This document shows positions 1 to 9,128 of a DNA stretch of 64,000 nt, piece by piece. Where the stretch lies: the NCBI GenBank assembly GCA_030248295.1, contig JASANH010001360.1:248001-312000 (forward strand), written 5' to 3'. Under the pieces are notes generated by a model that was not told the origin of the DNA, ran no database searches, and saw nothing but the letters and a program-made list of their open reading frames with translations. The stretch comes from Mesodorylaimus sp. YZB2_4. Its lineage: Eukaryota > Nematoda > Enoplea > Dorylaimida > Dorylaimidae. Both the position numbers and the translations under genes were made by a program. Position 1 is the first letter of the stretch. Each line of letters starts with the position of its first letter.

Positions 1-1870
1 AAACAGAAGAGCAATAGTGCCACTCTACACCGGTTTATACAGCATGCGGTGAACAAAGTTCGTCTTACTAATACATAGTAAAGCGTATTGCACAAAAATA
101 ACTGGTCTCAACTAAGGTGCCTGTAAAGTAGCATGGGTAAGGAAAATCTTAAAACCAATGCGAAGCCTCCATCTGAATATTCCTCAAGTTTCCAAAAAGA
201 TGATCAAAGCATCTTTATTCACAAGCTTTCTTTCCGAACGAAGCTGTTTGACCTGTGAATTTCGAATGATTCTTCAAAACGAGATTAGCTAATGACCATG
301 CCATAAATGGGCCATGAATGAGTACGCATACAGTATATGAGATATTAGGAATAAACCTAGCCAACACAAAGGCATTTAAGCTTTGAGGTTGGACCGCTTT
401 GTTGCATTGTGGCAGCCACCAGCCACTGGTGTGACAAACACTACGAAAATAACCTGCACAATACACAAAACACCATCTCAGCGATCTTCGAGTTTCCAAT
501 ATAGCCTGATCGAGTCGCTTGGTAAATAGATAAATCGATCAAACGGGTTACGAGATTTTGGCCTTGCACCTTAGAAAAACAGTCCGCGGCGATTGATGCT
601 CACTGGAGAGCCTTTTTAGCTCACTAGAGCTCACTGCATTTATATGTGGTCGGTATGCTGTTCTTGAGTACACAAAGTGACCACACGCTTTTTGTGTATA
701 TCATCCATGGAATAGAAAAGGGCTGCGTGCGATTTATATTATCCCACGACACGACACCCCCCCGTCTTTGATTGGTCAAAGTTACAGCTCAAAATCACGC
801 AATCGACCGTCTTTGGGTTTGCTGATAAAACAATGTGGTCTGATTACATGCACAGTCGTCCAGTCCTGCTCGTTACACTTCTCTCTTTTTCTCGTCGCGA
901 CACCCTACATACTGCAATAGGTACTGCCTAGTTTGTAGGACTCAATAATAGGCACTTATATGTTAGTTATAGCAATAAAAGTGATAAGAATGAGCGAGAG
1001 TCGGAACCCTCCCCCTGGCAAATGTATATCTGAGAGGCAGAACAGGACCTGAACAAAGCATTGTACGTGCGTGACCATTCGATGCAGCCTGTGGTAACTG
1101 ATATAGTAAATGGCTATGTTCTGTCACGACATTCAGTTGGACTCAATTTAAGCCTATGGCCAAAACCCGAAAACATCCATAACTGCTCAGTTCATGCAAT
1201 GGTTTTTCCAGATAGACAGTATCATCAGAACTCTGCGATCCTATCATTCTCGAGAAGTCAGTCCAAATTATCATAAACGGGTTTATCCACGTATTTGAAG
1301 TGGAAATCGGCAAATTGGTCATAAGTCAATCTGGCCACTAGAATTTGGACGAAGAAGCAAGCGATGAGCCCACTGATCCACTACTTCCATGTACGGGAAT
1401 ATCATCGGATTGGGTCTATTTGTATCGTGGTGAAGGTAGTGTTTGTCCCACTTCGCAAAACAGTGCATGGACCTACTCCTTGTCGGACCTAAGACCCTAA
1501 CGAAGGCATTTCCTAGCGGTTGAATTTTAGACCACTCTCCGAAGTCCTCTTTGAGTGATAGACTCTCTCAAAATGACAAACAAATGCGCCATGCCCACGT
1601 GTCGAAAAGACAACCCGATAGTGACTTCTCAAATCGATCAATCCATAGTAATGGAGGACTACAGAATCAAGTTCTCTAATCGCCTAACGTTGCATACGAA
1701 GTACCTTGCCTTCCGTGTCGCTGCCAGCCAATGTAACGCTCACATTATTAAAAGCGCACCATGGTCGCTGCATCGTAAGCTGGAACAAGTTAGGCACTAT
1801 ATATGGACAAGAAGCATCTGCGGAGACTGTGAAGTCACCGCGCCACTTTACACTGCCTTCACGTGGTCCC
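1..1870. other. Intergenic, nothing recognised
   Basis: No open reading frame here has splice signals, composition or motifs that look coding, on either strand. The short ORFs lack recognisable domains. The right end is the promoter flank of the sperm protein gene. Confidence 0.5.
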
Positions 1871-1878
1871 TATAAAAG
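1871..1878 (+). promoter_or_regulatory. TATA box of MSP gene
   Basis: TATAAAAG lies 110 bp before the MSP start codon. A pyrimidine-rich, initiator-like CATTCT with its A at 1904 lies 33 bp downstream, the usual TATA-to-start distance. That predicts a 5' leader of about 77 nt. The transcription start is inferred from spacing only. Confidence 0.7.
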
Positions 1879-1980
1879 GGCCGCCCCCCGCACAGACCCA
1901 GTCATTCTGCTTTCGAGCGATCATCTGTGCGACCGAGTCCGATCCTCTCTCGTGTTCGATCAAGACCTCGTTCAGCGACC

Positions 1981-2352
1981 ATGTCGATCCCCGGCGACAT
2001 CAAGACCGTGCCGTTCGACCAGTTGTGGTACAACGCGCCGTTCGACGAGTTCCTCAAGGTGCGCATTCGTCTGACGAACGGTGGCGTGCGACGCATCGGC
2101 TTCCATCTGAAGAGCACCGTCGGTCCCGACCGCATCGAAATCGACCCGGCCAACGGCTGCCTGGACCCGAGCGAGACGACCACGCTGTGGGTCACCGTCA
2201 AACCATTCTCCGGCGCCGACACGTCGTCCGATCGCGTCACCATCGAGTGGACCGACTCCCCGGCCGGTGCCGCCAAGAAGTACAGCCGCGACTGGTTCAC
2301 CGGCGATTCCATCGTCCGCCGCAAGAACATGGCCCTCAAGTACAACGAGTGA
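1981..2352 (+). CDS. msp: Major sperm protein (MSP)
   Basis: Single-exon gene for a 123-residue major sperm protein, the nematode cytoskeletal protein that polymerises to drive crawling of amoeboid sperm and also acts as an extracellular oocyte-maturation signal. Family hallmarks are visible in order: PGDI near the N-terminus, YNAPFD, RRIGF, a DP..G.LDP stretch, a V.IEWTDSP..AAKK segment, WF.GD, VRRKN and a terminal YNE. The length is close to the usual 126-127 residues. The start at 1981 is chosen because the MSP N-terminus begins there; an upstream in-frame ATG at 1927 would add a non-homologous extension. Coding DNA is markedly GC-rich with C-ending codons, unlike its surroundings, and there is no intron, both common for highly expressed sperm genes. 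Confidence 0.95.
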   Translation: MSIPGDIKTVPFDQLWYNAPFDEFLKVRIRLTNGGVRRIGFHLKSTVGPDRIEIDPANGCLDPSETTTLWVTVKPFSGADTSSDRVTIEWTDSPAGAAKKYSRDWFTGDSIVRRKNMALKYNE

Positions 2353-2540
2353 TCTCGATCGTGATGACGCCGTGATCTCGTGCTCGTGCTCGTGTTTGTG
2401 TTCGTGTACTAACTCGCTTGTCTGCCCTGACGTAAAAGTTCAAACTCGTTCAGACTTTGTTCCAACCATCGAAGCGCAATGGCGTTCTCTCTGACGAGAC
2501 AGGGCACACAGTAAGAATGAGCATGTGTTCGTGAAAGTAG

Positions 2541-2546
2541 ATTAAA
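2541..2546 (+). terminator. Probable MSP polyadenylation signal
   Basis: ATTAAA, a common variant polyadenylation hexamer, about 190 bp after the MSP stop codon. It is the best candidate in the 3' flank; the cleavage site cannot be seen. Confidence 0.35.
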
Positions 2547-3287
2547 CACATCGCGATATCGCGCCGCTCAGTAGGCACCACATTTCTTGTGATGTTGATG
2601 GCAGTCGAACATTGACCAAATGAGCGGCTGTGCGATGATAAACGACCAGTGAGAAATGAACGACCAGCGATTCACGATGTCGCTCGTCGATGCCCAGTAA
2701 AAGATTGAGCGCCCAGATGATAGCGATGCACTCTTGCAATGTGGTGCTGACGCAGGTACGACGTGCGAGTATTTCGATCGAACTGTTGTGTGAGAATTAG
2801 TAACCACTCCGCCCAGCGAAGTTTTATAATTCTCTTCTCGACGAGTTCCGCGCTCCCTACCGAGGTCGTATCCATCATTTCTGCATTTCTGCCCATGGGT
2901 TCCAGACGACAGCAACATGTGCGCTATCCCTCCTATTTACCTGCATGCTCAACTCACGCTGGCCAGAAAGCAGGTGGGGAATGCCAAACAATGGACACGT
3001 CTACTGTACTTTTCGTATGTCTGGAGAAGCGCGACACGTTCTGGTTAGCCTAGCCTCAGGTATCCTTTGAACAGTAGTCCGACTTTGGTAAATGGAGGCT
3101 GGAACTCCAAACTCAATAAAAAAAGCACGGACTTTTATTCAGAACTTAGATACAGACAAAAGAAGCAGCATATGCTATTGCAAACAACATGCATTGCACT
3201 GGTCATATTGTGCAAAATACGACATATACTTGACACAAGAACATACAAAGATCAAACTCACAATCACATCGCACTAGTTGCCTGTCG
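2547..3287. other. Intergenic, nothing recognised
   Basis: Several overlapping ORFs on both strands have no domain, signal peptide or splice structure. This stretch separates the plus-strand MSP gene from the minus-strand PPxY cluster. Confidence 0.45.
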
Positions 3288-3976
3288 CTATCTGTCTCGC
3301 AGAGCTCCAGCCTCAGCGCAAGCAGCATAAGTTGGGAGTTGTCCCTCATCATCATCACTTTTGGATTCAAGAATAACATCGTCGTAAGTGGGCGGTAATT
3401 GGTCAGTCAATGAAGGCGAAACAGATTGTCCAGCAATGCCATTTTCTGGATCAACTGGCAAGGAATGATGGCGTGGTGGGAAATTGGATGCCCTCGACAG
3501 GGTTGTTCTTATTGAGACAGGCACTTCAACATGAGATGCTTGGACTGATTGTTGACTGGACAGTGGATCACTTTGTCTTGATGACGCCAGTCCTGAAGAT
3601 TGCAAACCTGCTGAGCTGCTGTATAAAAGCCTCATTCGAAGATACGGTAGCTTCTTACTTTCAGCGGTGTTGGCTAAAGCTTGTCTTTTGGCCATCATAC
3701 CCGCGTAGCCGCCCGCTGCGATTACTACGATCAAAGTTACACCTGTCACTAAAGCAAGGAGCAAGGATTTGCGCGAGGTGTTTTCTAGAGCCAAAATTCC
3801 CGCTAGTACTTACAAACTCGAATAACGCTGTCGGCATTCGAAGAAAAAATTGCACTCAGAAATAATAAACCAAAGACGCCCAAAGTAGCAGCAAGCGTGG
3901 AAATACAAAAACTTTTTGTGATTGACCATCGACTCCCATTGTGCTGGGATGCAACCGCAATGTGGGCACTTTGCAT
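3288..3976 (-). CDS. Two-TM protein with PPxY/LPxY tail, paralogue 1
   Basis: Two exons, 3976-3814 and 3748-3288, joined in phase 1 (donor GTAAGTACT, acceptor CTTGCTTTAG), give 207 residues. I do not recognise a named family. Helix 1 spans about residues 27-45 and helix 2 about 56-73. A Ser-rich tail follows, with PPTY at 173-176 and LPTY at 192-195, ending in the cluster signature LPTYAACAEAG. PPxY, and LPxY as a variant, are known ligands of WW domains in NEDD4-type ubiquitin ligases. A role as a membrane adaptor or substrate for such a ligase is inference. It differs from its neighbours in having lost the second intron, since helix 2 and the tail lie in one exon. Confidence 0.75.
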
Positions 3977-4426
3977 AGCAAACAGGAAGTATGGACGTCG
4001 ATCGAGAGAAGTATGCGGCTGATGGTCGAGATGCGGCTGCTTCTTTCAGGGCTATTTGGATTTGCACTCAACGAGGGAAAGGCTGCGAAACAACAAGCGG
4101 CTCAAAGAGAGGAGGAACAGCTGCGGAAATGAAAACACGTTCATCATTCACAGGCGATCCTATCTCCTTGTTCCTTGAAGTCACGCAGATAAAATGTATG
4201 AGTGACAAATGAAGGTTTATTCAGCAAATCTGATATGCATGTGAGGAACGCTAGGAGAACTCGCAGGGTACTTTGAAAGATCTCAGGCCGTATAGCCACT
4301 CCCATATCTCTGGAAGACATTCAGCCATGCGTCCAGCTATTATTCCAAAGCTGGGCACTGCTTTGTGGTATCATCATCGATGATAACAAACACAATAACT
4401 GCTGCTGGCCCACAGCTGGGCGGGCA
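3977..4426. other. Spacer between paralogues 1 and 2
   Basis: Contains the 5' flank of paralogue 1 and the 3' flank of paralogue 2. A polypurine/GC-rich stretch on the plus strand at 4080-4130 produces spurious ORFs. No other gene is seen. Confidence 0.4.
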
Positions 4427-5380
4427 TCACTGTCTTATCGCGAGGCCAGCTTCAGCACAAGCAGCATATGTCGGTAGTCGGTCGTCACTCCCCACTGGTC
4501 TTGATGATTCAGTTGTAACTGCTTCGTAGTAACTTGGAGGCGATTGGGTATATCCATTCGGTTCTGAACTCATCGGTGTTAGTGGAGGATTATCCCTGAT
4601 TCCAGAATCTGCCACCCGAGGTGGGGGCACATGTGCTGCAAGGCGGGGGCTCGGTGACACAGGTCTCGTTCCTTCAGGTGCCCCTAAAAACAAACCAATT
4701 ATATTCGATTTTATTATGGAGAAGTTAGCGTACTTTGATCGCCAGGATTATGGGCGTTGAAGCAGGCTTTCGAAATTATTCCACCAACCACTACTGACGC
4801 AAACATCACAAGAGAGCCTGAAATATAAAAGGCTGATCAGGGGAGTGCAGTAAGAGATGACACTGTTGGTTCGGCAGATACTTTGTGTCGATAACGCTGC
4901 TTGTAGGGTCGGGCTCAATATGGTTTAAAAAGGGTCAGACCAAAAATAAGGGGACAATGAGGGGACAATACAATACAAATTATAAATGAGGGGACAATAC
5001 ACTTGGATGTCCATTTGTGAGACCCGCACCAGGCAAATTTTAGGTGTTTTTTTAAAGAAAGTATTTACCTAGTATCTAAATTCAAGACATTTGTTCAGAC
5101 ACTCTCAAAGACTTATTTGTTCAGAATGTGACTGGAAAAGGCAACAGCGCATCATACATGCGCTTGTTTTTCTTGGTGGGGTCAGCTTTGTAGACGACCC
5201 TAAACAAGTTCCTGACCAGGGGTCATAACTAGGGGCCCAAACAAATGCATAAATAAGGTACTTACATGCTAAAAAAGCTGAACCCAAACCAAAAATGTAA
5301 CAAAGCAAAAATGTCATTCCAGACACAAGAGAGAGAACAAACTGTGTGATAATCGCCGATCCACATTTTCCGACTCCCAT
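4427..5380 (-). CDS. Two-TM protein with PPxY/LPxY tail, paralogue 2
   Basis: Three exons, 5380-5266, 4817-4734 and 4683-4427, both introns in phase 1, giving 151 residues. Exon 1 carries a short N-terminus and helix 1, the 84 nt exon 2 carries helix 2, and exon 3 encodes a Pro/Ser-rich tail with PPSY at 115-118 and LPTY at 136-139. The tail ends LPTYAACAEAG plus six residues, nearly identical to paralogue 1. Intron 1 is unusually long for this locus (448 nt) and contains three copies of GAGGGGACAAT or a close variant at about 4947-4998. WW-domain binding is inferred from the motif class; cellular location is inferred from the two hydrophobic segments. Confidence 0.75.
4945..5000 (+). repeat. 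Short GGGGACAAT direct repeats
   Basis: Three copies of GGGGACAAT, preceded by AG or GA, lie within 55 bp inside intron 1 of paralogue 2. The spacing is irregular, so this is probably a decayed tandem repeat. Confidence 0.5.
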
Positions 5381-5774
5381 GAATGACGCGCACTGAACTT
5401 ATGTAGCTGGGGAGCTTTCGAGACGACGGCACTTGCTAATGAATGCTTTCTTGCCAACAGACGGTTAGAAGCGAAACGAAGAGACGTCACCAAACTTCAG
5501 TAGTGCGTGGTGAGGGCGAGGCCAATTGCGTAACGCGATGCAAAAGTGAAAAACCCTATCGTATGCTCGGGGTAATGGCCCGCTCAGGCCCCAAGGGAAA
5601 GTCATTAAATCTGCCCACCCGCCAAAGAAAATCTGTCATTTGAGTCCTTATAGACGTGATGGCATAACTACGAGTAGTCTAATAAGGAGAGATCTAATCA
5701 GGCCAGAAAAAATTTGCAATTTGAAAAAAATGGATATGTAAACGCAAAGGCCCAAGTTCTGACTAAAAAGTATT
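5381..5774. other. Spacer between paralogues 2 and 3
   Basis: No gene recognised. The plus-strand ORF at 5443-5643 has no recognisable domain and is probably spurious. The right end abuts the 23 bp tandem array. Confidence 0.4.
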
Positions 5775-5960
5775 GAAATTGTACAGAAGTAGCACGTGAA
5801 ATTGTACAGAAGTAGCACGTGAAATTGTACAGAAGTAGCACGTGAAATTGTACAGAAGTAGCACGTGAAATTGTACAGAAGTAGCACGTGAAATTGTACA
5901 GAAGTAGCACGTGAAATTGTACAGAAGTAGCACGTGAAATTGTACAGAAGTATTAGCACG
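5775..5960 (+). repeat. 23 bp tandem array, 8 units, with CACGTG junctions
   Basis: Eight head-to-tail copies of a 23 bp unit beginning GAAATTGTACAGAAG start at 5775, 5798, 5821, 5844, 5867, 5890, 5913 and 5936. The first seven appear identical; the last carries a small insertion near its end. Every junction forms the palindrome CACGTG (first at 5793-5798), giving seven evenly spaced E-boxes. The array lies just past the stop codon of paralogue 3. Because 23 is not a multiple of three, the apparent protein repeat on the minus strand is an artefact. Confidence 0.95.
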
Positions 5961-5975
5961 CTGGTACTAGAGAAA

Positions 5976-6644
5976 TCATGATTTTGACAAGGGCACTTTA
6001 AAACAAGCAGAATACGACGGCAAGTTCTCTGCGTCATTGGACTGATCACTAATTACAGCATCATAGCTCGGTGGTGACCACTCGTTCGAGTCTGAGCGAC
6101 GTAGAGTCAATGCAATATCGCTGTCATCGTACTGTCGGGTTCTGTGAGTCGGCGATGGTGTTCTTCGAGTTTCAGAGCCTCTTATGCTCTCTGGGATGTC
6201 CACGACAGGTACAACTGGCGGAGAATCAGAGTCGTGGGATAACTGTGGATGATACTCATACCATTCCATCATGGCCCTCGCTACAAAGAAGCAGAAGAGC
6301 ATCAGTCGAAATTATAAAGCCATTTTAAAGAGTATTTACTCGTCTTCAATTCATCCAGCGCGTAAACGGATGACCTGACAATCATTGCACACACTGCTAT
6401 GACCAATACGACCAGACTCGCCACTAAATCAAAACTGAAATGTCATCAGGTACAGAGCACAGTTCATAGACTCACCAATGCGCAAACCGATGTTCACATT
6501 GGAATTCAAAGAGAGGTACAGTAGGCCGTAAAATGCTAATGAGCCAAGCACAAGGGTCAAAGTGACGACAAGTTGAGGCTTCCTCTCATCCCATTTGCTC
6601 GGCCAATCATACGGCTGCCCCTCCACACCCTCAACATCTTGCAT
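5976..6644 (-). CDS. Two-TM protein with PPxY/LPxY tail, paralogue 3
   Basis: Three exons, 6644-6476, 6423-6340 and 6280-5976, both introns in phase 1, giving 185 residues. The exon 2 length of 84 nt is the same as in paralogue 2. Helix 1 is about residues 26-46 and helix 2 about 57-74. The tail has PPSY at 154-157 and LPSY at 171-174, ending LPSYSAC with a diverged terminus. The N-terminus is acidic and ends QPYDWPSKWDERKP before helix 1. The same helix-helix-PPxY-LPxY plan as paralogues 1 and 2 makes common descent by tandem duplication clear. Function is unknown; WW-domain binding is inferred. Confidence 0.75.
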
Positions 6645-7734
6645 AGCGTCGAAGAGGGGCTAGAGTGCTACTTCTCCTGCACTATGGCTTGCTCGTAAAT
6701 AGTAGTCAAGACTCTCTGGGGAGACGCAGAGTGTTGGTTGCGACCACTTTAACTCACCATTTGATGCATAAGTTTCGTTGAAGCTCGAAACAGACCAGGA
6801 GAAAAAAGCCAAGGAACAGCTGCACCAGATTGAAGGGCCACCAGTGAGAATCCACTTAATCAGCTCTTATCTTTTTAAACATTTGTAACAATGTTTTCAC
6901 GTTTTGCTTGTTTTTTGACTAAACCACGAGTGGGCAGATGACGGAGACATGTTTTAAAACTACCAGAAAAACTTGCAAGAAATCACCTGATAAGCTTCGA
7001 GTGAAAAGCTGCATGGCGCAGTGTCAGACTATGTGCTGATGCATCCTAGTTTACTGACCACTCTGTACAGTACAAATATATGTATAACTCTTACCATTAG
7101 CCTAACACAGAAACTGTGCAGTATTTGATGCTGATCAGGTCGATACTCAGGTGTGAAGCAGTATGCGCGGTGGACAGTCGACAATTCGGCAACAGTAGAA
7201 TGGTAAGCAAATTGCGCTTCATTTTCAAGAAGAAAGTTCTAGAAACCTGATTCGCTCTTTTCCGACAGCAAAGAGAAGATACAATATAACCACTCAGAAA
7301 ACGACGACGAGAGAAACACATACTATAGACCCAATTGTCACTTCGTAAAAGAACGTTGTCGACGACGGGCTTTTCGTTCGATATTTATCTACATTGTAAA
7401 GTTAGCCTTTCACCCGTCGCGCAGAAAAGTCACTGATCACCATCAGTAAGGAGTGAACCTATACAGGCCTTCAAATTTTACCATGATCAAATAGTAGGAC
7501 CCTGAAAACCTTAATACATATCCGCCGCACCATAGAACAGAGGTGCTGTAGGTATACACATAATCATGTACGTACATAAATAGTGCGTACAATGACTGAA
7601 AAGGAGGCGCAGTACATTGTGCAAGCAATAACATAGACTTATCGGCTTGCTACATTTATCCTGTTGCCTTTTGATAAAGTTGAGGATGTTCTGCTGATTC
7701 TGTTCAGCAAGGCCTGATTTCTTTTTCCGATTGC
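6645..7734. other. Spacer between paralogues 3 and 4
   Basis: AT-rich, with no convincing exon on either strand. The ORFs here lack domains and start mostly at non-ATG codons. Confidence 0.4.
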
Positions 7735-7740
7735 TTTATT
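7735..7740 (-). terminator. Polyadenylation signal of paralogue 4
   Basis: AATAAA on the minus strand, 48 nt past the stop codon of the short paralogue, supporting that this gene really ends there without a tail exon. Confidence 0.6.
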
Positions 7741-7788
7741 ATGACATTTTGTTTCAGACAGTGAATGGAATCGCTCTTAATCAGCAGG

Positions 7789-8229
7789 TCATCTCCCATA
7801 ACTGAAACGAAACTGGTTGCCACCTCCCAAAATCCAAAATGGAAAAGGCGAACCTGAAATTGGAATTCGAGAATCATAAAAAGTTTTACTAGAAAAGATG
7901 AGCTTACATATTTCTCCTCGACTCTGCCACGTCTTGAAAAACGCCGCGCAGGAAAGCAGAGAAAAAAGAAGTAGGAGTCCAGCAGCTGAAAGGAATAAGC
8001 ATTTAGTAGACGAGCAGATTTGTTCCATGATAAACATTTTTGAAGGTTTCTAGCACTTACCAACTTTAAGAGTCACATTTCCATGCGGGGCAGCAAGAAG
8101 AAAAATCGCACCACCAACGGCGAGACTGATGCAAATGATAAAGACTACAAGAACTAACACGCGCTTTGTTTTTGATGATTCGCTCCTATGATCTTGATTT
8201 AAGGCCGGTTCAACTTCACCAGCATCCAT
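7789..8229 (-). CDS. Tail-less two-TM paralogue 4
   Basis: Three exons, 8229-8061, 7985-7908 and 7853-7789, again with phase-1 introns, giving 103 residues. Exon 1 (169 nt) has exactly the length of exon 1 of paralogue 3. It encodes an N-terminal cytosolic segment and helix 1 (about residues 25-47), and the 78 nt exon 2 encodes helix 2. Exon 3 gives only 21 residues before TGA, with no PPxY or LPxY, and a polyadenylation signal follows. It is either a regulatory short form that keeps the membrane part but cannot bind WW domains, or a truncated gene. TTTTTAG five bases before the ATG could be a trans-splice acceptor. Confidence 0.6.
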
Positions 8230-8753
8230 ATTACCTAAAAAGGATTGCTCTACGCGTGAAGCTCAATCGTGCCTCACTAGCAGTTGGAACGTCGCCAAAA
8301 GCCTATCGATTTGTGTTCCGGCTCCTACGTGCACAACAGCTGCGAGATCAATACGCGTATGAGAGGACCCGAGGCATGTATACAGAGAAGAGGGGCTGAG
8401 TGAAGCTCCCTCGCAACAACGGCTTTCAAAACAGCTAATTTAAACAGCAGAGTAAAAACACAGCAGCAACTCAAAACAGGATACGCAGTCCCCAAAATTG
8501 ACTTGACTCAGAACCGCGGTGCCTCCGTAGAAGATACTGTAGGTACATTACAAAATATCATGGTCATGCACAGCTCCAGCAGGACATGCTAATTCAGATC
8601 TTGACAGCATTGTTAGGGTTTTCGTCGATGGCTCTGTCTCTGCTTTCAACCAAAGAGCTCAAGGAAGAGAAGCTCCTCGAAGATATACAGTATGTCCCTC
8701 AAACAGTACACATAAAAAAGGCTAGTAGTTAATAGTCGTAATTCTGCATTCGG
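8230..8753. other. Spacer left of duplicated block
   Basis: No gene recognised. The left limit of the inverted duplication lies just right of here, near 8770. Confidence 0.4.
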
Positions 8754-9101
8754 TCATACCATCGCGAGGAAAAAGACATCGCACATGAATATTGCAAAAA
8801 TCTTAATCAAGTTTATCATTTGAGCAGTTTGAGTTGATTGTTTCTTAATCAGACTCCCACCATCGAGTGAGCGCCCGCTTTGGTGCGCACGCAGAAATTG
8901 TAGATACCAGTCTCCAATGCTGATAGTAAAATAAGAAATTTCGTCGCTCCTGTTTGAGCAAGTTTCTTCCAAAAATACTGCAAGAATGCACATCGCGGTG
9001 AGATCTTTCAGTTCAAGATGCAATCGGAAAAGAGCACAACACAGAGGATACGCCATAAAGACAAAGAAAACTAGAAACGAAAGTTCTGACATTAACGCCA
9101 T
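8754..9101 (-). CDS. Possible small hydrophobic protein after nSMase (copy A)
   Basis: An uninterrupted 115-codon ORF starts at an ATG only 27 nt after the sphingomyelinase stop codon. It has a hydrophobic N-terminal segment (about residues 8-27) and a C-terminal one (about 93-114). It is not recognised. The spacing would suit a downstream operon gene, but it could equally be 3' untranslated sequence that happens to be open. The equivalent ORF in copy B has an in-frame TGA after 45 codons. Confidence 0.3.
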   Translation of the reverse strand: MALMSELSFLVFFVFMAYPLCCALFRLHLELKDLTAMCILAVFLEETCSNRSDEISYFTISIGDWYLQFLRAHQSGRSLDGGSLIKKQSTQTAQMINLIKIFAIFMCDVFFLAMV

Positions 9102-9128
9102 TTGAGCATCAAGCGCCTGCGAAGTCTG

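Noticed and set aside
1902..2345. 147-residue minus-strand ORF opposite MSP
   Set aside because: Shadow of the GC-rich, codon-biased MSP gene; no domain or promoter.
5648..6049. Minus-strand ORF with a repeated CYFCTISRATSVQF-type peptide
   Set aside because: It is the 23 bp tandem array read through; the period is not a multiple of three and all frames stay open by chance.
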